Shown: positions 10,237-18,253 of the stretch, piece after piece
Layout: each line of letters starts with the position of its first letter
Position numbering within the stretch: the stretch's first letter is position 1
Source: Sandaracinobacteroides sp041909755
GTDB lineage: Bacteria; Pseudomonadota; Alphaproteobacteria; Sphingomonadales; Sphingomonadaceae
Direction of reading: 5' to 3'
DNA length: 64,000 bases
Assembly: GCF_041909755.1 (NCBI RefSeq)
Contig: NZ_JAYRCW010000002.1
Location: forward strand, 13,060 to 77,059
Translations under genes and position numbers: made by a program
Notes under the pieces: generated by a model
What the model was told of the DNA's origin: nothing
Seen by the model: only the letters and a program-made list of their open reading frames with translations
Databases searched by the model: none

Positions 10237-11000
10237 ACCGTGTCGGCCGTGCCCCATTGATGCTCGATACGGCCGTCGATCTTGCGCACGGCAACCCAGT
10301 CTCCGCCCTTGCGGCTGTCGTCCGTGACGAGGGCGATCATTCCGTCCGCGATATCCTCGGGCCGGCAGGCCTCGTTGTTCGCAAGCACGTTCAGCATCCA
10401 GTCCGACGGGCCGTCGGCGCCTGTCTTGTTGAGGATGGGCGTGTCGGTGAGGCCGGGCAGCACGCCCAGCACGCGGACGTTCCACCGCGCATGAAGTCCG
10501 GCGCAGCAGCGGGTGAACATCATCACCCCGGCCTTGGTGGTGGCGTACATCGCATCATGGAAGCCGGTGCCGAGCGCGACGGTGGAGACCGTGTTGACGA
10601 TGACGCCCCCGCCGCGCGCGTGCATGGCCTGTGCGGCGATCTGGGTCGCGATCACGAGCGAGCCGAGGTTCACGTCGATGATCCAGCCCAGGCGGCCGAC
10701 ATCCGCTTCGGGAAACTGCGGGCCGCCCGCAACCACCCCGGCATTGTTGTGCAGGATGTCCACGTCGCCATGGGCGCGGAACCAGCTTTCGGTCGCGGAC
10801 AGATCGGCCAGATCAAGGCGGTGAACGGTCGCGATCGCGCCCAATTCGCGCACCTGCCGCGCCGTCTCCTCCAGCCCCGGCCCATCGATGTCGACAAGCG
10901 CGATCCCGGCGGCCCCTGCACGCGCAAGCGCAACGGCGCTGGCGCGACCGATACCAGCGGCCGACCCGGTGACGATGGCCGTTTTCGCGCAGATATCCAT
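10233..11000 (-). CDS. Short-chain dehydrogenase/reductase
   Basis: A 255-aa classical SDR. TGSAAGIGRA (about 10-19) is the TGxxxGxG cofactor loop, DIDGPG near 35-40 suggests NAD preference (acidic residue at the end of beta-2), HNNAGV is the NAG motif, and YATTK holds the catalytic Tyr and Lys. The start at 10998-11000 has GGAGGGGAG upstream. It is divergent from the MFS transporter and shares an intergenic region containing operator copy 3. Likely oxidises or reduces an alcohol/ketone in the island pathway; the substrate is unknown. Confidence 0.9.
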   Translation of the reverse strand: MDICAKTAIVTGSAAGIGRASAVALARAGAAGIALVDIDGPGLEETARQVRELGAIATVHRLDLADLSATESWFRAHGDVDILHNNAGVVAGGPQFPEADVGRLGWIIDVNLGSLVIATQIAAQAMHARGGGVIVNTVSTVALGTGFHDAMYATTKAGVMMFTRCCAGLHARWNVRVLGVLPGLTDTPILNKTGADGPSDWMLNVLANNEACRPEDIADGMIALVTDDSRKGGDWVAVRKIDGRIEHQWGTADTV

Positions 11001-11063
11001 TTCTCCCCTCCTCCTTTTGACCGCCATCCCACGCCCATTCGTAAAGCACATTGACAGATAAAC

Positions 11064-11077
11064 TTAAATACCTAAGC
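11064..11077 (+). promoter_or_regulatory. Putative regulator operator, copy 3 of 6
   Basis: TTAAATACCTAAGC is the most divergent copy (the TAG half is degenerate), but CTTA and TAAG at 11063-11066 and 11073-11076 still form a dyad. It lies between the divergent SDR and MFS genes, 39 bp from the MFS start. A TTGACA hexamer just upstream (11051-11056) may be a -35 element. Confidence 0.5.
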
Positions 11078-11115
11078 ATTTTCGGGAGGACGCGGAGAAC
11101 CGCCTGGGGAGAGAG

Positions 11116-12423
11116 ATGACGGAACCGACCGCCGTGCTGGAGGCTGGGGCTGCTGACGGGTCGCAGACCGACCGTTCGCTGGAAATTCGCCGCACGGTGG
11201 CGCTGGCGATGCTGTTCCTGGTTGGCACCATCAACTTCGTGGACCGTCAGCTGCTGAGCGTGCTGGTGGAGCCGATCCGGGCCGATATGCAGTTCAGCGA
11301 CACCCAGTTCGGGCTGCTGACGGGGCTTGCCTTCGCGCTTTTCTATGCGGCGATGGGGGTTCCCGTTGCCATGCTGGCCGACCGCTGGAACCGGGTGAAG
11401 CTGATCGCGATCTGCTGCGTGGTGTGGAGCGGCTTCACCGCCGCCTGCGGGCTGGTTTCCAACTTCTGGCAACTCGCGCTCATGCGCTTCGGCGTGGGCG
11501 CCGGCGAATCCGGCGGCACGGCGCCTTCGCTGTCGGTGCTGGCGGATTATTACCCGGCGGCCCGGCGGCCGCTGATCATCGCCATCTTCACCCTGAACGG
11601 CCCGTTCGGCGTGTTCGTGGGGGCGGCGTTCGGCGGCTGGGCCGCGCACAGCATCGGCTGGCGCAATGCCTTCCTGCTGATCGGGGCCGTCGGCATCCTC
11701 GTCGCGCCGCTGCTCTACCTGCTTGTGCGCGAACCGGCGCGCGGCGCGATGGACGGGCACAAGCCGGCCGACACCGCCCTTCCCTTCCTCCAGAGCCTTG
11801 CCATGTTCGTCAGCCGCCCGTCGCTCAGGCTGGTGATGATCGGCAGCGGCCTGTCGGCCTTCGTCAGCTATGGCATGCTGAACTGGATCCCCGCCTATCT
11901 GATGCGCACGCAGGGAATGCCGATCTCCGCGATGGCGACCTGGTTCGCGCCCGCCGCCGGCATCACATTCGGCATCGGCATGCTGGGCGGCGGCTGGCTG
12001 GTCACGCACCTCGCCGCCCGGTCACCCCGCGCCTATGGGCTGATCCCCGCGATCGCCAGCCTCATCATCGCGCCCTCCCTGATCGCGGCCCTTATGGCCG
12101 ACAGCTGGCAGCTATCGCTGGCGCTGATGATGATCCCGATGGCGGCCTGCACCGCCTATGTGGCGCCCGCCCTTGCGCTTGTGCAGAACCTCACGCCGCC
12201 GCGTTCGCGGGCGACGGCGGCGGCCGTGCTGATGCTGATGTTCAACATCGTCGGCCTTGGCCTGGGGCCGCTGTTCGTCGGCGGCGTCAGCGATTGGCTG
12301 AAGCCCGTGCATGGCGATGCCAGCCTGCGCTGGGCGCTGATGACATTGGTGCCGTTCGCGATTGCGGCGGCCGTGGCGCAGCTGGCGATGACACGCCACC
12401 TTGAAAAGGATCTGGCGGAATGA
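11116..12423 (+). CDS. MFS transporter (spinster-like)
   Basis: A 435-aa protein with 12 predicted membrane helices. The first helix carries INFVDRQLLSVLVEPI and the loop 2-3 motif is ADRWNRVK, typical of the spinster-like/aromatic-acid MFS group. GVGAGESGGTAPSLSVLADYYP (loop 4-5 region) is a recognised signature of this group. Acidic and aromatic catabolites are common substrates; direction cannot be read. It is the first gene of a seven-gene plus-strand run, overlapping the next SDR by ATGA, and follows operator copy 3. Confidence 0.88.
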   Translation: MTEPTAVLEAGAADGSQTDRSLEIRRTVALAMLFLVGTINFVDRQLLSVLVEPIRADMQFSDTQFGLLTGLAFALFYAAMGVPVAMLADRWNRVKLIAICCVVWSGFTAACGLVSNFWQLALMRFGVGAGESGGTAPSLSVLADYYPAARRPLIIAIFTLNGPFGVFVGAAFGGWAAHSIGWRNAFLLIGAVGILVAPLLYLLVREPARGAMDGHKPADTALPFLQSLAMFVSRPSLRLVMIGSGLSAFVSYGMLNWIPAYLMRTQGMPISAMATWFAPAAGITFGIGMLGGGWLVTHLAARSPRAYGLIPAIASLIIAPSLIAALMADSWQLSLALMMIPMAACTAYVAPALALVQNLTPPRSRATAAAVLMLMFNIVGLGLGPLFVGGVSDWLKPVHGDASLRWALMTLVPFAIAAAVAQLAMTRHLEKDLAE

Positions 12424-13301
12424 CCGATGTTGCCGGCAAGACCGCGTTCATCACCGGCGGCGCCAGCGGGCTGGGGCTCGCCACAGCGCGGGCGCTTGCG
12501 GCAAGGGGCGCATCGCTGGTGCTGGCCGACATCGACACCGACCGGGTGACGGCGGCCGCGAGGGACCTCTCCGATGCGGGCGCACGGGCCATGGGCGTGA
12601 CGCTGGATGTCACCAGCGAAGCCGGCTGGGCAGCCGCAGGAGAGGCCGCGCGCGCCTTTGGCCCTGTCAGCATCCTGTTCAGCAATGCGGGCGTCGGCGG
12701 CGGGTCGGGGCCGTTCGAACGATATGACACCGAGGTATGGCGCTGGAACTATGCGGTGAACGCGCACGCCCATCTCTATGCCTGCCGCACCTTCCTGGGG
12801 GACATGAAGGCCAGCGGAAATCCGGCGCACCTCGTCATCACTTCGTCGATGGTCGCGATCGTGCCGCCGCCGATCTCGGTCGCCTACATCAGCTCCAAAT
12901 ATGCGACGCTGGGGATCGCCATGGCGCTCAGGAACGAACTGGCGCCAACCCGTGTCGGCATCTCGGTGCTGATGCCGGGCATGTCGGCCACGCGGATCGT
13001 GGAAACCACGCGCGATCTTCGACCGGCAGAGGTGGAAGCGGGGCAGGCGGCGGCGACCAGCCAGGCGATGCAGGGCGTGCTGGCGGGCGGCATGTCGCCG
13101 GCGCGGATCGGCGAGCGGGTCGTGCGGGCGATCGAGGACGACGAGTTCTGGATCTTCACCCACCCGGAGTGGAAGGACATGGCCGAGGCGGTGACGGGCG
13201 ACATGCTGGCGGCCTTCGGCCCATCGGCCGACCCGGATTACCGTGGTGACGACATCGCGGGGCTGATCGCGGCCAATGGCGGCCGCATGTTCGGACGCTG
13301 A
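12420..13301 (+). CDS. Short-chain dehydrogenase/reductase
   Basis: A 293-aa SDR with TGGASGLGLA (about 12-21), ADIDTDR after beta-2 (NAD-type), SNAGVGGG as NAG motif, a TSSM catalytic-Ser strand and YISSK with the catalytic Tyr/Lys. The C-terminal extension (about 40 aa beyond a standard SDR, FWIFTHPEWKDMAEAV region) resembles the longer classical SDRs found in sphingomonad catabolic clusters. Its ATG overlaps the MFS stop. Presumed to oxidise a hydroxyl group of the imported compound. Confidence 0.88.
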   Translation: MTDVAGKTAFITGGASGLGLATARALAARGASLVLADIDTDRVTAAARDLSDAGARAMGVTLDVTSEAGWAAAGEAARAFGPVSILFSNAGVGGGSGPFERYDTEVWRWNYAVNAHAHLYACRTFLGDMKASGNPAHLVITSSMVAIVPPPISVAYISSKYATLGIAMALRNELAPTRVGISVLMPGMSATRIVETTRDLRPAEVEAGQAAATSQAMQGVLAGGMSPARIGERVVRAIEDDEFWIFTHPEWKDMAEAVTGDMLAAFGPSADPDYRGDDIAGLIAANGGRMFGR

Positions 13302-13312
13302 GGAGGACGGAA

Positions 13313-13702
13313 ATGGCGGAACAGGACGAGATCCGGGCAATGGCGACGCGCTTCTTCGACGCCATCGAGCAGGGCGACATCGAAACCATGCAGGCAAGCT
13401 TCACGCCCGACGCCGAGATCTGGCACAACACCGACGAACTGATCGTGACCCCTGAACAGACGGCGAAGACGCTGACCGGCATGGTCGCCCGCATCACCGA
13501 CCGCGAATATGCCGACCGGCGGCTGACCACATTCCCCGGCGGCTTCGTCCAGCAGCATGTGCTGAAGGGAAAGCGCACGCACGACGGCGGATTGGTGCGC
13601 CTGCCCTGCGCCATCATCTGCCGGGTCGTCGATGGCAGGATCACCCGGCTGGACGAGTATTTCGACTCTGCCCATGTCGCCGAATTCCGCAAATTTGCCT
13701 GA
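13313..13702 (+). CDS. SnoaL-like (NTF2-fold) protein
   Basis: A 129-aa protein: MATRFFDAIEQGDIETMQASFTPD is the N-terminal SnoaL helix-turn, AEIWHNTDE the substrate-facing strand, and GGFVQQHVLKG/LVRLPCAIICRVVDGRITRLDEYFD the C-terminal sheet typical of SnoaL/limonene-epoxide-hydrolase-like folds. A good Shine-Dalgarno (GAGGAGG) precedes the ATG. It is the third gene of the MFS operon. A different subgroup from the SnoaL protein at 9.0 kb; the two are not obvious duplicates. Confidence 0.8.
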   Translation: MAEQDEIRAMATRFFDAIEQGDIETMQASFTPDAEIWHNTDELIVTPEQTAKTLTGMVARITDREYADRRLTTFPGGFVQQHVLKGKRTHDGGLVRLPCAIICRVVDGRITRLDEYFDSAHVAEFRKFA

Positions 13703-13712
13703 GGAGGCCCGA

Positions 13713-14357
13713 ATGCCAATCCTGCGCCAGGTTCCGCGCGCCGAAGTCACCAACGAAACGGTGCTGGCCTATTACAACCGCCTGTTCGGAGACCGCGATC
13801 CCGTCGCCGAGCCGGGAACCGCCACCGGCACGCCCGGCGACTGGTGGACGGTCTATGCGCTGGCGCCCGACATCTTCAAGCATGCGATCGACGGCTTCGC
13901 GGTCTATCGCCACCCGGACCGCAAGATCGATCCGGTGCTGCGCGAACTGGGCCAGACCCGCGCCGGCTGGGTGAAGCAGAGCCAGTTCGTCTTTTCCCAG
14001 CATTGCAAGTCGCTGCGCGGCCTCGGGGTCAGCGAGGAAAAGATCGCCGGCATCCCCTTCTGGCAGGTGGCGGACTGCTACAACGACCAGGAGCGCGCCG
14101 TGCTCGCCTATGCCGATTGCCTCAGCCAGGCCGGCGGCCGCGTGCCGGACGAGGTGTTCGCCAAGCTCAAGAGCTTCTGGAGCGACGAGCAGATCTTCGA
14201 ATTCACCTACATCACCTGCCTCTATGACATGCATGCCGTGATCACGCGCGCGCTCCGGATGGAGTATGACAATCGCACGGATCCCATCGTGGAAATCGCC
14301 GCGCCGGAGGGCTTCAGCGCCGCCGACTTCCTGAGCGCCCCGCGTCCCAGGGAATGA
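13713..14357 (+). CDS. Carboxymuconolactone decarboxylase (CMD)/AhpD-fold protein
   Basis: A 214-aa all-helical CMD-family protein. The helix with FVFSQHCKSLRGLGVSEEKI (about 90-109) corresponds to the CMD core motif, but the AhpD CxxC pair is absent, so peroxidase activity is unlikely. The segment DQERAVLAYADCL followed by FEFTYITCLYDMHAVITRALRM matches the second core helix pair. The start at 13713 has GAGGAGG upstream; the longer open frame is not used. In catabolic operons these proteins often act as lyases or decarboxylases, but the reaction here is unknown. It overlaps the SMP-30 gene by ATGA. Confidence 0.78.
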   Translation: MPILRQVPRAEVTNETVLAYYNRLFGDRDPVAEPGTATGTPGDWWTVYALAPDIFKHAIDGFAVYRHPDRKIDPVLRELGQTRAGWVKQSQFVFSQHCKSLRGLGVSEEKIAGIPFWQVADCYNDQERAVLAYADCLSQAGGRVPDEVFAKLKSFWSDEQIFEFTYITCLYDMHAVITRALRMEYDNRTDPIVEIAAPEGFSAADFLSAPRPRE

Positions 14358-15328
14358 GCGGTTACGGCACCCCCGAAGTGGTCGCGACCGGCCTTCGCTT
14401 TCCCGAAGGCCCGGTGGCGCTGGCCGACGGATCGGTGCTGCTGGTCGAAATCGCCCGCGGAACGCTGACGCGCGTTTCGCCGGACGGCACGCTTGCGGTG
14501 GTGGCCGAGCTGGGCGGTGGCCCGAACGGGCTGGCGATCGGTCCCGACGGCGCCGCCTATGTGTGCAACAACGGCGGCTTCCAGTGGCACGAAGCCGGCG
14601 GGCTTCTGTTCCCCGGCCACGCTGCGAACGACAAGGCTTGCGGCAGCATCCAGCGCGTCGATCTGACGACGGGGGACGTGACGACGCTGTATGACAGCTT
14701 CGAGGGCGAGCGGCTGAAAGGGCCGAACGACCTGGTGTTCGATGCCCATGGCGGCTTCTGGTTCAGCGACCATGGGCAGGTTCGTGACAGCGGCCGGGAT
14801 CATGGCGCGCTCTATCATGCAGCCGCAGACGGCTCGCGCATCAGCCGGCAGCGGGCGCAGATGATGGGGCCGAATGGCGTCGGGCTTTCAGCCGACGGCC
14901 GCACCCTGTTCGTCAGCGAGACGATGACCGCCCGGCTCTGGGCGATGGAGATTGTCTCGCCCGGCGTGCTTGCGCCGCCCGGCCCCTGGTCCCCGGGGCG
15001 GTTTATCGGAACGCCGCCGGCCTTCCGCCTGCTGGACAGTCTGGCGGTCGAGGAATCCGGGCATGTCTGCGTGGCGACGATGGTGGAAGGCGGGATCAGC
15101 ATCTTCGGGCCGGATGGCGACCAGGCATTTCTGCCCCTGCCCGACATCGGCATCACCAACATCTGCTTCGGCGGGCCCGACAGGCGGGACGCCTATGTGA
15201 CCGCCTCGACCACCGGCACCCTCTATCGCATCCGCTGGCCGAGGCCGGGGGTACCATTGCACAATTCGTCAATCAAATTGACGATTGCCGGCGAATGGCC
15301 GTATAGAGAGGCAAGAGGACGGGCATGA
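14354..15328 (+). CDS. SMP-30/gluconolactonase-family lactonase
   Basis: A 324-aa six-bladed beta-propeller. The metal ligand Glu is in RFPEGPVAL near residue 17; GGGPNGLAIGPDGAAYVCNNGG and GPNDLVFDAHGGFWFSDHG (about 117-136) contain the conserved Asn/Asp ligands. The usual DGMAVD motif reads DSLAVE, a change at the Gly and the second acidic residue, so specificity may differ. Family members hydrolyse sugar or aromatic-pathway lactones. The last 20 codons contain a palindromic promoter for the next gene, so the C-terminal tail may be poorly conserved. It is coupled to its neighbours by ATGA overlaps at both ends. Confidence 0.85.
   Translation: MSGYGTPEVVATGLRFPEGPVALADGSVLLVEIARGTLTRVSPDGTLAVVAELGGGPNGLAIGPDGAAYVCNNGGFQWHEAGGLLFPGHAANDKACGSIQRVDLTTGDVTTLYDSFEGERLKGPNDLVFDAHGGFWFSDHGQVRDSGRDHGALYHAAADGSRISRQRAQMMGPNGVGLSADGRTLFVSETMTARLWAMEIVSPGVLAPPGPWSPGRFIGTPPAFRLLDSLAVEESGHVCVATMVEGGISIFGPDGDQAFLPLPDIGITNICFGGPDRRDAYVTASTTGTLYRIRWPRPGVPLHNSSIKLTIAGEWPYREARGRA
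15268..15307 (+). promoter_or_regulatory. Internal promoter with GTCAAT-N3-ATTGAC operator, copy 2
   Basis: GTCAATCAAATTGAC (15268-15282) is a perfect dyad with 6-bp arms, identical in arms to the site at 6729. Its right arm overlaps TTGACG (15278-15283), which lies 18 bp before TATAGA (15302-15307), a good sigma-70-type promoter. It sits inside the 3' end of the SMP-30 gene and would drive the GST and VOC genes separately from the upstream operon, with repression by whatever binds the dyad. Confidence 0.6.
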
Positions 15329-15945
15329 AATTCTACAACTCGGTCGGGCCGAATCCGCGTGTCGTGAAGATGTTCATGGCCGAACGGGGCGTGACGATCC
15401 CCGAAGTGGAAATCGACCTGCGCGGCGGGGAGAACCGGCGCGCGCCCTATAATGTGTCGGTCAATCCGGCCGGGCAGACACCGGCGCTGGAGCTGGACGA
15501 TGGCTCGGTGCTGACCGAGGTGACGGCCATCTGCGAATATCTGGACGAGGTTTCCCCCGGCCAATCCCTCATCGGGGATACGCCGGAGGCGCGCGCCATG
15601 ACCCGCATGTGGACCCGCCGCATCGATCTGAAGATCTGCGAGCCGCTGACCAACGGCTTCCGCTTCGCCGAGGGGCTGCCGATGTTCACCCCCCGGATGC
15701 GCGTGCTGCCCGAGGCGGCCGCCGGGCTGAAGGCCATGGCGCAGGATGGCTACAGATGGCTCGATCCGATGATCGCCGGCCGCGCCTTCGTCGCCGGAGA
15801 CCGGCTGACCCTGGCCGACGTGTTGCTGTTCGCCTTTGTCGATTTCGGCTTCCAGGTTGGCCAGCCGGTCGCCCCGGAATGCACCAATCTGCTGGGCTGG
15901 TATGAGCGCATGAAGGCTCGCCCCAGCGCCAACCCGACTGTCTGA
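15325..15945 (+). CDS. Glutathione transferase, non-nu class
   Basis: A 206-aa GST beginning MKFYNSVGPNPRVVKMFMAERGV, unlike the three nu-class enzymes in the island. The thioredoxin domain has NPAGQTPALELDDGSVLTEVTAICEYLDE (about 48-76), with the VxE/DS-type gamma-Glu binding residues replaced by TEVTAI. GDRLTLADVLLFAF (about 153-166) is the C-terminal N-cap motif. The class is not certain. The ATG overlaps the SMP-30 stop (ATGA), yet a separate promoter lies just upstream. Paired with the VOC gene 12 nt downstream, it may conjugate or isomerise a glutathione-linked intermediate. Confidence 0.87.
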   Translation: MKFYNSVGPNPRVVKMFMAERGVTIPEVEIDLRGGENRRAPYNVSVNPAGQTPALELDDGSVLTEVTAICEYLDEVSPGQSLIGDTPEARAMTRMWTRRIDLKICEPLTNGFRFAEGLPMFTPRMRVLPEAAAGLKAMAQDGYRWLDPMIAGRAFVAGDRLTLADVLLFAFVDFGFQVGQPVAPECTNLLGWYERMKARPSANPTV

Positions 15946-15956
15946 GGAGGAAGATC

Positions 15957-16565
15957 ATGGCCGAGACAAACACCCAGTTCGAGTTCCGGGGCGTCAATCA
16001 CCTCGCGCTCGTCTGCAAGGATATGGCGAAAACCGTCGAGTTCTACCGCGACGTGCTGGGCATGCCGCTGGTGAAGACGCTGGACCTGCCCGGCGGCAAC
16101 GGCCAGCACTTCTTCTTCGATATCGGCAATGGCGACAGCCTGGCCTTCTTCTGGTTCCCCACCGCCCCAGAGGCCGTTCCGGGCATCTCCGCCCCGGAAG
16201 CGCTGCCGACGCGCGGCAACTTCATGTCGGCGCATGGATCGATGAACCACATCGCCTTCAACGTGCCGGCCGAGAAGTTCGATGAATATTACCAGCGCCT
16301 CATCGACAAGGGCGTGGATGTCACCCAGGTGCTGAACCACGACAATTCGCCCACCCAGTCTTCGCCGGAAATGAACGACGGCGTCTATGTCCGCTCGGTC
16401 TATTTCTTCGATCCGGACGGCGTCTGCCTGGAATTCGCCGCCTGGACCCAGACCTTCGACGAAAGCGACGTGGCGCACGATCCGATGCAGGCCGATGGCA
16501 CCAAGCGCCAAGGCCTGATCCTCGCGCATGCGCTGGCCCGCAATGATGCGGCGATGGCGAAATAG
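15957..16565 (+). CDS. VOC-family (glyoxalase/ring-cleavage dioxygenase fold) protein
   Basis: A 202-aa vicinal-oxygen-chelate protein. GVNHLALVCKDMAKTVEFYRDVLGMPL (residues 11-37) opens the first beta-alpha-beta-beta-beta module with metal-ligand His14. GSMNHIAFNVPAEKFDEYYQRL (about 95-116) opens the second, with a ligand His near 99, and FFDPDGVCLEFAAW gives the Glu ligand. The metal triad for glyoxalase or extradiol chemistry is therefore present. Whether it is a lyase, isomerase or dioxygenase cannot be decided. It has GAGGAGG upstream and is the last gene of the plus-strand run, convergent with the CoA ligase. Confidence 0.82.
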   Translation: MAETNTQFEFRGVNHLALVCKDMAKTVEFYRDVLGMPLVKTLDLPGGNGQHFFFDIGNGDSLAFFWFPTAPEAVPGISAPEALPTRGNFMSAHGSMNHIAFNVPAEKFDEYYQRLIDKGVDVTQVLNHDNSPTQSSPEMNDGVYVRSVYFFDPDGVCLEFAAWTQTFDESDVAHDPMQADGTKRQGLILAHALARNDAAMAK

Positions 16566-16588
16566 GCGTGTGAACGGGGCCCGGGCCG

Positions 16589-18154
16589 TCAGCCGACTGC
16601 CCGGCTCTGCCCTTCCCAATAAGGCTGGCGAAGTTCGCGCCGCAGCACCTTGCCGGACGGGTTTCGCGGCAGCGCCTCGATGAAATCCACGCTCTTGGGT
16701 GCCTTGTAGCCGGCGATCCGCGCCCGCGCCCAGGCGATGATGTCCTCCCGCGCGGGGCTGTGGCCGGGGGCGGCGACGATCAGCGCCTTCACGGCCTCGC
16801 CCCATTTCGCGTCGGGCACGCCGATCACCGCCACATCTGCGACACCGGGGCAGCCCATGATCGCGCTTTCGACTTCCGCCGGATAGACATTCTCGCCGCC
16901 GGACACGATCATGTCCTTGATGCGGTCGTGGACGAAATAGAAGCCGTCGGCGTCGCGATAGCCGACATCGCCTGTCCGCAGCCAGCCGCTGCCGATCGCC
17001 TCTTCCGTGGCGGCGTCCCGGTTCCAGTATTTCTTCATCACCACGTCGCCGCGAATGACGATCTCCCCGATCTCGCCGTCGCCCAGCGGATTGCCGTCGG
17101 CATCGATGATCGCCATGTCCGTGCCGGGCCAGGGCTGACCGCAGGAGGTGAGCTTGCCCGGCAGATCATGCGCGGACGGGGAGAGGTAGGAGCCGCCGCC
17201 CGTCGATTCCGTCATGCCGTAGAATTGCACGAACTTGCAGCCAAAGGTGGCCCGCGCGCCCCGCAACACGGCTTCCGCAATCGGCGAGGCGCCATAGGCG
17301 ATGGACCTGAGCGCGGAATAATCGCCGCCCCCGGCTTCCGGCTGCTGCAACATCATCTGGATCATGGCGGGTGCGAGGAAGGCGTGGGCGACCCGTTCCG
17401 CCGCAAACAGGCGGATGGCGTCTGCGGCTGAGAAATCCTTCACCAGCACGATGCGGCTGCCCTGTGCCAGCCCCGCGAAGCTGACGTTGGTGCCCGCCAC
17501 ATGGAACAAGGGCATGACGATCATCACCGTCTCGCCCTCGTCATAGGCGAAGCCGTCCACCTCGGCCGCCATCTGCAGGAAGCGGCTGTAGTTGCGGTTT
17601 TCCAGCACCACGCCCTTGGGAAGCCCGGTGGTGCCGCTGGTGTAGAGCTGGAGGACGTCATCCTCCTGCCGGGGCCGGTCGGCCGGCGGCGTCGCCGGCG
17701 CAGCGCCGATCCATTCGTTTAGCGGCTGGAATGCCGGATGCGCGCCATACAGCGCGACGAGCTGCGGCCTGTCCGCCATGCCGTCGACAGCGGCGAGCGC
17801 GGTTTCGAAGAAATCCTCGCCCACGAACAGCAGTTTCGGGGCGGCATCGCCCAGGATGAAGGCGATTTCCCGCGCCGTCAGGCGGCAGTTGATGGGGGCA
17901 AGGCACGCCCGCGCCCGCGCCGTGCCGAAGAACAGCGGATACCAGAAATCATGGTTCTTGCTGAGCACGGATACCCTGTCGCCTGGCCGGATGCCGGATG
18001 CCGCCAGCCGGTTCGAGATCCGGTTCGAAACGGCATCAAGCTGGGCGAAACTGGTTTCCCGGTCACCGAACCTGATCGCGATATCCTGCCCGTGGCGCGC
18101 GGCATGGGCGGCCGGAATGTCCGCCAGTGTCCGGATTGCCTCCAGATCGATCAT
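16589..18154 (-). CDS. Acyl-CoA synthetase (AMP-binding, 4-coumarate/fatty-acid ligase type)
   Basis: A 521-aa ANL-family adenylating enzyme. The P-loop-like YTSGTTGLPKG (about 165-175), the YGMTEST motif, TGDVGYRDADGFYFVHDR (A7/A8 hinge region) and the C-terminal catalytic lysine in NPSGKVLRREL are all intact. Length and wording fit class I CoA ligases for aromatic, cyclic or short fatty acids (FadD3/CaiC-like). The start at 18152-18154 has GAGAGAG upstream; earlier in-frame codons are discounted. It is divergent from the MetE-like gene, sharing operator copy 4. No beta-oxidation genes follow in the island, so the acyl-CoA fate is unclear. Confidence 0.9.
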   Translation of the reverse strand: MIDLEAIRTLADIPAAHAARHGQDIAIRFGDRETSFAQLDAVSNRISNRLAASGIRPGDRVSVLSKNHDFWYPLFFGTARARACLAPINCRLTAREIAFILGDAAPKLLFVGEDFFETALAAVDGMADRPQLVALYGAHPAFQPLNEWIGAAPATPPADRPRQEDDVLQLYTSGTTGLPKGVVLENRNYSRFLQMAAEVDGFAYDEGETVMIVMPLFHVAGTNVSFAGLAQGSRIVLVKDFSAADAIRLFAAERVAHAFLAPAMIQMMLQQPEAGGGDYSALRSIAYGASPIAEAVLRGARATFGCKFVQFYGMTESTGGGSYLSPSAHDLPGKLTSCGQPWPGTDMAIIDADGNPLGDGEIGEIVIRGDVVMKKYWNRDAATEEAIGSGWLRTGDVGYRDADGFYFVHDRIKDMIVSGGENVYPAEVESAIMGCPGVADVAVIGVPDAKWGEAVKALIVAAPGHSPAREDIIAWARARIAGYKAPKSVDFIEALPRNPSGKVLRRELRQPYWEGQSRAVG

Positions 18155-18203
18155 CCAACTCTCTCCCCACGTCACCGAATCTGTTTCATTCTGCTTGAAT
18201 TGG

Positions 18204-18217
18204 GTAGAATACTAAGC
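18204..18217 (+). promoter_or_regulatory. Putative regulator operator, copy 4 of 6
   Basis: GTAGAATACTAAGC differs from copy 1 only at its two end positions. It lies between the divergent CoA ligase and MetE-like genes, 36 bp before the TTG start of the latter. Confidence 0.6.
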
Positions 18218-18253
18218 AATGCCGTCGAGACTGACAATCTGAAGGGAATTGCC

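Noticed and set aside
13713..14357. CMD protein as an AhpD-type peroxidase
   Set aside because: The CxxC active-site pair of AhpD is missing.
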